A DNA stretch of 64,000 bases from Pseudomonas mendocina (lineage in GTDB: Bacteria > Pseudomonadota > Gammaproteobacteria > Pseudomonadales > Pseudomonadaceae): NCBI GenBank assembly GCA_037482215.1, contig CP148074.1:1922001-1986000 (forward strand), given 5' to 3'. The notes beneath the pieces are model-generated. The model did not search any database. It saw nothing but the letters and a program-made list of their open reading frames with translations, and was not told the DNA's origin. Of this stretch, positions 57,341-64,000 are shown one piece after another (the stretch's first letter is position 1; each line of letters begins with the position of its first letter). The position numbers were made by a program, and so were the translations under genes.

Positions 57341-58894
57341 ATGCGTATCAAGATTCATTGCCAAAACCGTGTTGGCATTCTCCGTGACATCCTCGACTTG
57401 CTGGTTGGCTACGGCGTAAACGTCGCCCGTGGCGAGGTGGGGGGCGAGCAGGGCAATGCCATCTACATGCATTGCCCAAACCTGATCAACATGCAGTTTC
57501 AGTCTTTGCGCCCACAGATCGAAAAAGTGGTGGGTGTATTTGGGGTTAAGCGTGTCGGGCTGATGCCCAGTGAGCGTAAACATCTTGAACTCAACGCTTT
57601 GCTGGGTGCCCTGGACTTCCCAGTGCTGTCGGTCGATATGGGTGGCAGTATCGTCGCGGCAAACCGCAGTGCGGCCCAGTTGCTCGGCGTGCGGGTGGAT
57701 GAAGTGCCAGGCATTGCATTGTCGCGCTATACCGAGGACTTTGATCTGCCCGAATTGGTTCGGGCCAATAAGGCTCGTATCAATGGCATGCGGGTGAAGA
57801 TCAAGGGCGATGTCTTTCTTGTGGACATAGCGCCTTTGCAAACCGAGCATGAAGACAGTGACGCCCTGGCCGGAGCCGTGCTCACATTGCATCGGGCTGA
57901 TCGCGTGGGTGAGCGCATCTATCAAGTGCGTAAGCAGGAACTGCGTGGCTTTGACAGCATCTTCCAGAGTTCCAAAGGCATGGCGGCAGTGGTGCGTGAG
58001 GCCCGGCGCATGGCGCCGCTGGATGCCCCCTTATTAATAGAAGGGGAAACCGGCACGGGCAAAGAGCTGCTGGCGCGAGCCTGCCACCTTGCAAGCCCGC
58101 GCGGTCAGTCGCCGTTTATGGCGCTTAATTGCGCGGGGCTGCCGGAGTCCATGGCGGAAACCGAGCTGTTTGGCTACGGCCCCGGTGCATTCGAAGGTGC
58201 GCGCCCCGAAGGCAAGCTCGGATTGCTGGAGCTGACCGCAGGCGGCACTTTGTTTCTAGATGGGGTTGGCGAAATGAGCCCGCGCTTGCAGGCCAAGCTG
58301 CTGCGGTTTCTGCAGGATGGATGCTTTCGGCGGGTGGGCAGTGATGAAGAGGTTTATCTGGATGTTCGCGTCATTTGCGCCACACAAGTGGATCTCTCCG
58401 AACTGTGCACTAAAGGTGAGTTTCGCCAGGACCTGTACCATCGTCTGAATGTACTCAGCCTGCATATCCCACCGCTACGTGAGTGTCTAGATGGCCTTGC
58501 ACCATTGGTTGAACACTTTCTTGATCAGGCCTGCCGCCAGATTGGCTGCCCACTGCCCAAATTGCATCCGGCAGTCATGGACAAACTCAGCCACTACCAC
58601 TGGCCGGGAAATATCCGTCAATTGGAAAATGCTTTGTTTCAGGCTGTGTCCCTGTGTGATGGCGGTACTGTAAAGGCCGAGCACATTCGCTTGCCTGACT
58701 ATGGTGCTGCTCAGTCACTCGGGGCTTTTTCCGTGGAAGGGGATTTGGACGCGATAGTCGGGCGCTTTGAACGAGCTGTATTGGAAAGCCTGTTTCACGA
58801 GCACCCCAGCAGTCGGCTGTTGGGCAAACGTCTTGGCGTTTCCCATACCACCATTGCAAACAAGCTGCGGCAGTACGGGTTGGGTAAGGAGTAG
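57341..58894 (+). CDS. phhR: PhhR, TyrR-like aromatic amino acid regulator
   Basis: The 517-residue regulator has an N-terminal ACT domain (RIKIHCQNRVGILRDILDLL), a PAS domain (about 80-190), an AAA+ domain with Walker A GETGTGKE (235-242), and a C-terminal Fis-like HTH (LGKRLGVSHTTIANKLRQYG). The sigma-54 contact loop GAFTGA is replaced by GAFEGA (282-287), which fits TyrR/PhhR proteins acting with sigma-70. It should activate phhABC and the hpd pathway in response to aromatic amino acids. The start is ATG 57341, where the ACT domain begins. Confidence 0.94.
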   Translation: MRIKIHCQNRVGILRDILDLLVGYGVNVARGEVGGEQGNAIYMHCPNLINMQFQSLRPQIEKVVGVFGVKRVGLMPSERKHLELNALLGALDFPVLSVDMGGSIVAANRSAAQLLGVRVDEVPGIALSRYTEDFDLPELVRANKARINGMRVKIKGDVFLVDIAPLQTEHEDSDALAGAVLTLHRADRVGERIYQVRKQELRGFDSIFQSSKGMAAVVREARRMAPLDAPLLIEGETGTGKELLARACHLASPRGQSPFMALNCAGLPESMAETELFGYGPGAFEGARPEGKLGLLELTAGGTLFLDGVGEMSPRLQAKLLRFLQDGCFRRVGSDEEVYLDVRVICATQVDLSELCTKGEFRQDLYHRLNVLSLHIPPLRECLDGLAPLVEHFLDQACRQIGCPLPKLHPAVMDKLSHYHWPGNIRQLENALFQAVSLCDGGTVKAEHIRLPDYGAAQSLGAFSVEGDLDAIVGRFERAVLESLFHEHPSSRLLGKRLGVSHTTIANKLRQYGLGKE

Positions 58895-59146
58895 GGGGGT
58901 ATTAGCTTTCGCTTGGAGGGCTTATGGGGCAGTCAATTCAAACGGCAGGCAGTATCTGCCTGATAAAGGGGCTCTTAATCAGCACATGAAGGGGCTGTTT
59001 CACTGGCCTTAAGGCTGATCTTAGAACTCCCTCCCGATTGACGCTTGTTACAGGGTGACTTCTTGAAAATCAGCCACTAGAATGCATGCCCTTGATTATT
59101 GGGGTCGATAAACGGCCGGCTTATGTCTGTGCAACGAGGATTATCC

Positions 59147-60457
59147 ATGCAAGTTTCCGTTGAAAGTACTTCTTCCCTCGAACGCCGCATGACTGTAGGT
59201 GTACCTGTTGAGCGCGTTGAGACTGAAGTCAACAAGCGTCTGCAACAGACTGCCCGTCGTGCAAAAGTTCCTGGCTTCCGTCCTGGTAAAGTGCCGATGA
59301 GCGTTATTCGTCAGCGCTACGAAGATTCCGCTCGCCAGGAAGTTCTGGGCGACCTGATTCAGTCCACTTTCTATGAAGCTGTTGTTGAGCAGAAGCTGAA
59401 CCCGGCTGGTGCTCCTTCGGTTGAGCCAAAAACCTTCGAAAAGGGCAAGGATCTCGAGTACGTTGCCACCTTCGAAGTATTCCCGGAAATCAAGGTCGAA
59501 GGCCTTGAGTCCATCGCTATCGAGCGTCTGCAGGCTGAAGTTGCTGATGCTGACGTCGATAACATGCTGGAAATTCTGCGTAAGCAGAACACCCGTTTCG
59601 AAACCGTTGAGCGTGCTGCCGAAAACGGCGACCAACTGAACATTGATTTCGTTGGCAAGCTGGATGGTGAAGCATTCGCTGGCGGTTCCGCTAAGGGCAC
59701 CCAGCTGGTTCTGGGCTCTGGCCGTATGATCCCAGGCTTTGAAGACGCCCTGGTTGGCGCTAAAGCTGGCGAAGAGCGTGTAATCAACCCAACCTTCCCG
59801 GCTGATTACCAGAACCTGGACCTGGCAGGCAAAACTGCTGAGTTCACTGTTACTGTCAACAGCGTATCTGCTCCGCAACTGCCGGAACTGAACGAAGAGT
59901 TCTTCGCTCTGTTCGGTGTTAAAGAAGGCGGTGTTGACGGCTTCCGCGCCGAAGTTCGTAAGAACATGGAGCGTGAGCTGCGCCAAGCCATCAAATCCAA
60001 GGTTAAAAACCAAGTGATGGATGGCCTGCTGGCTGCTAACCCGATCGACACGCCTAAAGCGCTGATCTCCAACGAAGTAAACCGTCTGCGCGTACAAGCT
60101 GTTCAGCAGTTTGGTGGCAACATCAAGCCTGACCAACTGCCAGCTGAACTGTTCGAAGAGCAAGCCAAGCGTCGTGTATCCCTGGGCCTGCTGGTTGCCG
60201 AAGTGGTTAAACAGTTCGAGCTGAAGCCAGACGACGCTCGCGTTCGTGAGATGATCGAAGAGATGGCTTCCGCTTATCAAGAGCCTGAGCAAGTTGTGGC
60301 TTGGTACTACAAAAACGACCAGCAACTGAACGAAGTGCGTTCTGTTGTGCTGGAAGAGCAAGTTGTAGATACTGTTTTGCAGAAGGCTAAAGTGACTGAT
60401 AAAGCAGTCTCTTACGAAGAAGCAGTTAAGCCGGCTGAAGCGCCAAAAGCTGACTGA
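59147..60457 (+). CDS. tig: Trigger factor
   Basis: The 436-residue chaperone has an N-terminal ribosome-binding domain with the signature [11 protein letters not shown] (about residues 38-48) and a PPIase (FKBP-like) domain (about 155-245, [14 protein letters not shown]). A helical C-terminal domain follows. It binds near the exit tunnel and guards nascent chains. ATG 59147 has CGAGGA. Codon use is that of a highly expressed gene (few rare codons). It is the first of the tig-clpP-clpX-lon cluster. Confidence 0.97.
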   Translation: MQVSVESTSSLERRMTVGVPVERVETEVNKRLQQTARRAKVPGFRPGKVPMSVIRQRYEDSARQEVLGDLIQSTFYEAVVEQKLNPAGAPSVEPKTFEKGKDLEYVATFEVFPEIKVEGLESIAIERLQAEVADADVDNMLEILRKQNTRFETVERAAENGDQLNIDFVGKLDGEAFAGGSAKGTQLVLGSGRMIPGFEDALVGAKAGEERVINPTFPADYQNLDLAGKTAEFTVTVNSVSAPQLPELNEEFFALFGVKEGGVDGFRAEVRKNMERELRQAIKSKVKNQVMDGLLAANPIDTPKALISNEVNRLRVQAVQQFGGNIKPDQLPAELFEEQAKRRVSLGLLVAEVVKQFELKPDDARVREMIEEMASAYQEPEQVVAWYYKNDQQLNEVRSVVLEEQVVDTVLQKAKVTDKAVSYEEAVKPAEAPKAD

Positions 60458-60479
60458 TTTCTTTAGCTTGTCAGAGCAC

Positions 60480-60509
60480 GCATAAGCCAGCCTTCGTGCT
60501 GGCTTATGC
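60480..60509 (+). terminator. Hairpin between tig and clpP
   Basis: GCATAAGCCAGC (60480-60491) and GCTGGCTTATGC (60498-60509) are perfect partners around a 6-nt loop. No proper U tract follows, so it may only weaken read-through into clpP or protect the tig mRNA end. Confidence 0.6.
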
Positions 60510-60546
60510 GCATTTGATGTATGACTACTTAGGGAGCGAGTGCCGA

Positions 60547-61188
60547 ATGTACCGCAATCCAATTTTCCCGCAGGTACCAGAAGTCCAGGCCGCAGGTGGC
60601 TTGGTGCCGATGGTGGTTGAGCAGTCAGCCCGCGGTGAGCGCGCTTACGACATTTATTCGCGCTTGCTGAAAGAACGCGTCATTTTCCTCGTTGGTCAGG
60701 TTGAAGATTACATGGCCAACCTGATTTGCGCTCAGCTCCTGTTCCTTGAAGCCGAGAACCCGGACAAGGACATCCACCTTTATATCAACTCCCCAGGTGG
60801 TTCCGTCACCGCAGGCATGGCGATCTATGACACCATGCAGTTCATTAAGGCTGACGTGTCGACGACCTGCATTGGCCAAGCATGCAGCATGGGAGCTTTC
60901 CTCCTGTCCGGTGGTGCTAAGGGTAAGCGTTTCTGCCTGCCTAACTCCCGCGTGATGATTCACCAGCCGCTGGGTGGTTTCCAGGGGCAGGCGTCTGATA
61001 TTGATATCCACGCTCGTGAGATCCTGTTCATCCGCCAGCGTCTGAACGAACTGCTTGCCCAGCACACCGGGCAGACGCTTGAGACCATCGAGCGGGATAC
61101 CAACCGTGACAACTTCATGAGCGCTACCCGTGCTCTGGAGTACGGAATTGTCGATGCCGTTCATGAAAAGCGGCAAATGCCGGTTTAA
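60547..61188 (+). CDS. clpP: ClpP, ATP-dependent protease proteolytic subunit
   Basis: The 213-residue serine protease has Ser114 in QACSMGAF, His139 in VMIHQPLGG and the Asp in the ERDTNRD segment. It forms a double heptamer fed by ClpX or ClpA. AGGGAG lies before ATG 60547. The order clpP-clpX is conserved in Pseudomonas. Confidence 0.98.
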   Translation: MYRNPIFPQVPEVQAAGGLVPMVVEQSARGERAYDIYSRLLKERVIFLVGQVEDYMANLICAQLLFLEAENPDKDIHLYINSPGGSVTAGMAIYDTMQFIKADVSTTCIGQACSMGAFLLSGGAKGKRFCLPNSRVMIHQPLGGFQGQASDIDIHAREILFIRQRLNELLAQHTGQTLETIERDTNRDNFMSATRALEYGIVDAVHEKRQMPV

Positions 61189-61304
61189 CTCCGGTGTAAG
61201 GCGGTAAAATTCGGGCTGATTCAGGTGTGCGTGATTTGCACCCTTGAAAATGCCCGGATTTAGCCCCATCTTGTGTTTTAAGCCTACCGCATTGGATTGA
61301 ACGA

Positions 61305-62585
61305 ATGACTGACACCCGCAACGGCGAGGATAACGGCAAGCTGCTTTATTGCTCCTTCTGTGGCAAGAGCCAACATGAAGTACGCAAATTGATCGCGGGC
61401 CCCTCAGTTTTTATCTGCGATGAGTGTGTTGACCTGTGCAATGACATCATCCGCGAGGAGGTGCAGGAGGCGCAGACCGAGAGCAATGCGCACAAGTTGC
61501 CCGCACCCAAGGAAATCAGCAGCATTCTTGATCAGTATGTGATCGGTCAGGAGCGCGCCAAGAAAATTCTGGCTGTAGCTGTCTACAACCATTACAAACG
61601 CCTGAATCAGCGTGACAAAAAGGACGAAGTTGAGCTCGGCAAGAGCAACATTCTCCTGATTGGTCCGACCGGTTCCGGTAAAACATTGCTGGCTGAGACA
61701 TTGGCTCGCCTGCTCAATGTGCCGTTTACCATCGCTGATGCAACCACGCTGACAGAAGCCGGTTATGTGGGTGAAGATGTCGAAAACATCATCCAGAAAC
61801 TGCTGCAGAAGTGTGATTACGATGTAGAGAAGGCCCAGATGGGTATTGTCTACATTGATGAAATTGACAAGATTTCCCGTAAGTCAGACAACCCTTCAAT
61901 CACCCGTGACGTATCGGGTGAGGGCGTGCAGCAGGCTCTGCTGAAACTGATCGAGGGTACTGTTGCTTCGGTTCCACCGCAGGGCGGTCGCAAGCATCCA
62001 CAGCAAGAGTTCCTGCAAGTGGATACACGCAACATCCTGTTTATTTGTGGTGGTGCGTTTGCTGGCCTGGAGAAGGTTATTCAGGGGCGCTCCGCTAAAG
62101 GCGGCATCGGCTTTGGTGCTGAGGTTCGCAGTAAAGAGGAAGGCAAGAAAGTTGGTGAGTCGCTGCGGGCTGTAGAGCCGGACGATTTGGTCAAGTTTGG
62201 CCTGATTCCAGAGTTTGTTGGTCGTTTGCCTGTTATCGCGACGCTTGATGAGCTGGATGAGGCAGCACTTGTGCAGATCCTTACCGAGCCTAAGAACGCG
62301 CTGACTAAGCAATACGCTAAGCTGTTTGAAATGGAAGGCGTTGAGCTGGAGTTCCGTCCAGACGCGCTCAACTCGGTAGCCCGTAAAGCGCTTGAGCGCA
62401 AAACGGGGGCCCGTGGTCTTCGCTCTATCCTTGAAGGGGTACTGCTGGACACCATGTATGAGATTCCATCTCAGTCAGATGTCAGCAAGGTCGTAATTGA
62501 TGAAAGTGTGATCGATGGGACTTCTGAGCCTATCCGTATCTACGAAAGTGCTGAGCTGCCGGCCAAGGCTGCACCTGATGCTTAA
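61305..62585 (+). CDS. clpX: ClpX, AAA+ unfoldase of the ClpXP protease
   Basis: The 426-residue ATPase has an N-terminal zinc finger (Cys16, Cys19, Cys38, Cys41), Walker A GPTGSGKT, Walker [10 protein letters not shown], the pore loop GYVGED and [21 protein letters not shown] near the C-terminus. It unfolds tagged proteins and passes them to ClpP. It is followed by a terminator. Confidence 0.98.
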   Translation: MTDTRNGEDNGKLLYCSFCGKSQHEVRKLIAGPSVFICDECVDLCNDIIREEVQEAQTESNAHKLPAPKEISSILDQYVIGQERAKKILAVAVYNHYKRLNQRDKKDEVELGKSNILLIGPTGSGKTLLAETLARLLNVPFTIADATTLTEAGYVGEDVENIIQKLLQKCDYDVEKAQMGIVYIDEIDKISRKSDNPSITRDVSGEGVQQALLKLIEGTVASVPPQGGRKHPQQEFLQVDTRNILFICGGAFAGLEKVIQGRSAKGGIGFGAEVRSKEEGKKVGESLRAVEPDDLVKFGLIPEFVGRLPVIATLDELDEAALVQILTEPKNALTKQYAKLFEMEGVELEFRPDALNSVARKALERKTGARGLRSILEGVLLDTMYEIPSQSDVSKVVIDESVIDGTSEPIRIYESAELPAKAAPDA

Positions 62586-62605
62586 TGCTTTTGTAGCGGA
62601 CTGAG

Positions 62606-62629
62606 AAAGGGGCCTTCGGGCCCCTTTTT
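62606..62629 (+). terminator. Rho-independent terminator after clpX
   Basis: AAAGGGGCC (62606-62614), TTCG tetraloop, GGCCCCTTT (62619-62627), then a T run. The UUCG loop makes it very stable. Confidence 0.92.
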
Positions 62630-62646
62630 CTTTTGCGTGTTTAAAG

Positions 62647-62675
62647 CTTGTTTTTTGTCAAAGCAGCCCCCATCT
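62647..62675 (+). promoter_or_regulatory. Heat-shock (sigma-32) type promoter of lon
   Basis: CCCCATCT at 62668-62675 matches the sigma-32 -10 consensus CCCCATNT. CTTGTTT at 62647-62653 is a plausible but imperfect -35 (CTTGAAA), 14 bp upstream. lon is a known heat-shock gene, and a terminator separates it from clpX, so its own promoter is expected. Confidence 0.6.
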
Positions 62676-62734
62676 TAGAAGCCAAGGGTAGTCCCAATTG
62701 TTTACGGCCGTATGGCCGCCGTAGAGCCGAAATC

Positions 62735-64000
62735 ATGAAAACAACCTTTGAATTGCCTCTGTTGCCATTGCGCGATGTTGTGGTTTATCCGCACATGGTT
62801 ATTCCTTTATTTGTCGGGCGTGAAAAGTCAATCGAGGCTCTCGAGGCTGCTATGACGGGCGAAAAGCAGATTCTGCTGCTCGCTCAGAAAAACCCGGCGG
62901 ACGATGATCCCTCTGAAGAGGCGCTGTACCGCGTAGGTACGGTGGCGACTGTTCTGCAATTACTCAAGTTGCCTGATGGCACCGTCAAGGTTTTGGTTGA
63001 GGGTGAGCAGCGCGGTGAAGTTGCACGTTTCCTTGAGGCCGACTCGCATTTGCGCGCCGAGGTGCAACTGATCGATGAAACCGAGATTGCTGAGCGCGAG
63101 TCGGAGGTGTTCACCCGCACCCTCCTGAGTCAGTTCGAACAATACGTACAGTTGGGCAAGAAGGTTCCTGCTGAGGTTCTGGCCTCCCTGAATAGCATTG
63201 AAGAGCCTGCCCGTCTGGTCGACACCATGGCTGCACATATGGTGTTGAAGATTGAGCAGAAGCAGGAAATCCTTGAAATCACCGACCTGCCAACCCGTGT
63301 TGAGCATGTACTTGCCTTGTTGGATGCTGAAATCGACCTGCTTCAGGTGGAGAAGCGAATTCGCGGTCGTGTCAAAAAACAGATGGAGCGTAGCCAGCGC
63401 GAGTACTACCTGAATGAGCAGATGAAGGCCATTCAGAAGGAGCTGGGTGACGGTGAAGAAGGCCATAACGAGCTGGATGAGCTGAGAAAGCGCATTGATA
63501 ACGCCGGTATGACCCCTGAGGCACTGAATAAGGCCAATGCGGAACTGAACAAGCTTAAGCAGATGTCGCCGATGTCTGCTGAGGCTACAGTTGTGCGTTC
63601 TTACATTGATTGGTTAGTCAATGTACCTTGGAAGGCTGAGAGCAAGGTTCGCCTTGATCTGGCGCGTGCTGAAGCGGTTCTCGAGGCGGATCACTACGGC
63701 CTTGAGGAGGTCAAGGAACGCATCCTTGAGTATCTCGCTGTACAGAAACGTGTGAAGAAGCTGAAGGGCCCTGTGCTGTGCCTGGTTGGGCCACCTGGTG
63801 TTGGTAAGACTTCGTTGGCAGAGTCTATTGCAACGGCCACTAACCGCAAGTTTGTGCGGATGGCGTTGGGTGGCGTTCGTGACGAAGCGGAAATTCGTGG
63901 TCACCGCCGCACCTATATTGGTTCGATGCCCGGTCGTCTGATTCAGAAGATGACCAAGGTTGGCGTGCGTAACCCCCTGTTTTTGCTCGATGAAATCGAC
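62735..64000 (+). CDS. lon: Lon protease, 5' part only
   Basis: The frame is open from ATG 62735 to the window end (422 residues of about 800). The N-terminal substrate-binding domain (LPLLPLRDVVVYPHMVIPLFVGR), the coiled-coil region (YYLNEQMKAIQKELG) and the AAA+ module with Walker A GPPGVGKT are present, along with the start of Walker B (FLLDEID). The protease domain lies beyond the window. Lon degrades damaged and regulatory proteins. Confidence 0.97.
   Translation, partial: MKTTFELPLLPLRDVVVYPHMVIPLFVGREKSIEALEAAMTGEKQILLLAQKNPADDDPSEEALYRVGTVATVLQLLKLPDGTVKVLVEGEQRGEVARFLEADSHLRAEVQLIDETEIAERESEVFTRTLLSQFEQYVQLGKKVPAEVLASLNSIEEPARLVDTMAAHMVLKIEQKQEILEITDLPTRVEHVLALLDAEIDLLQVEKRIRGRVKKQMERSQREYYLNEQMKAIQKELGDGEEGHNELDELRKRIDNAGMTPEALNKANAELNKLKQMSPMSAEATVVRSYIDWLVNVPWKAESKVRLDLARAEAVLEADHYGLEEVKERILEYLAVQKRVKKLKGPVLCLVGPPGVGKTSLAESIATATNRKFVRMALGGVRDEAEIRGHRRTYIGSMPGRLIQKMTKVGVRNPLFLLDEID

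Noticed and set aside
59141..60562. 473-codon open frame antisense to tig
   Set aside because: It mirrors the highly biased codon use of trigger factor; the product has no recognisable motif or start signal.
1..64000. tRNA, rRNA, CRISPR arrays, insertion sequences, prophage genes
   Set aside because: I looked for the usual signs (cloverleaf ends with CCA, evenly spaced direct repeats, transposase motifs, phage structural genes) and saw none.

Overview
The window looks like a chromosomal stretch of a Pseudomonas species. The evidence is the gene order: tig-clpP-clpX-lon; hpd/aroP2/arfB/phhCBA/phhR, as I recall the order from P. aeruginosa PA0865-PA0873; the selD-mnmH pair; the moxR-DUF58-tgpA operon; and the many chemoreceptors. 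GC content is moderately high and coding is dense on both strands. I saw no rRNA, tRNA, CRISPR array, insertion sequence or prophage. The ends cut a YdgA-like gene (left) and lon (right).

Layout. 1-8563: end of a DUF945 gene, then a complete kdpFABC-kdpDE operon (high-affinity K+ uptake ATPase plus its two-component regulator). 8564-14432: an accessory type VI secretion island made of vgrG with a transthyretin-like C-terminal extension, a phospholipase D effector (Tle5 type, two HKD motifs), a Sel1-repeat periplasmic immunity protein and a small membrane protein; the 3' part is AT-rich. 14495-18737: a patatin phospholipase, selD-mnmH (selenophosphate synthesis and tRNA 2-selenouridine), a small lipoprotein and a flavin reductase-like protein. 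18919-31206: an HBM-type chemoreceptor, the moxR-DUF58-tgpA operon, a CHAD protein, a thioesterase, a second chemoreceptor, tatD, an MltF-type lytic transglycosylase and a DoxX protein. 31441-42352: a small unknown protein, a two-domain PPK2 polyphosphate kinase, an EamA transporter, fumC with a quinone-reductase-like gene, DUF2804, DUF2059, a BolA protein, trhO, a DsbA-family protein and an ABC exporter.

42568-58894 is dominated by phenylalanine/tyrosine use. Two adjacent AroP-type permeases bring in aromatic amino acids. PhhA with its pterin partner PhhB makes tyrosine, and PhhC transaminates it to 4-hydroxyphenylpyruvate. Hpd, HmgA, FahA and MaiA then carry it through homogentisate to fumarate and acetoacetate. 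PhhR, encoded divergently from phhA, is the expected regulator, and PhhR/TyrR-like palindromes are visible at phhA-phhR and in front of hpd. Between these genes lie REP-like repeats, a DUF457 membrane protein, a MocR regulator, ccoG and arfB. 59147-64000 is the protein quality-control cluster tig, clpP, clpX, lon, with a heat-shock-type promoter sequence before lon.

The most notable points are the type VI module (with an (AT)8 tract inside the immunity gene and 11-bp-phased heptamers upstream), the structured leader with overlapping aromatic-rich upstream ORFs before the second aroP, and the palindromes that appear to tie the aromatic regulon together. Nearly all genes belong to known families. 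I did not find a wholly unknown multigene system.
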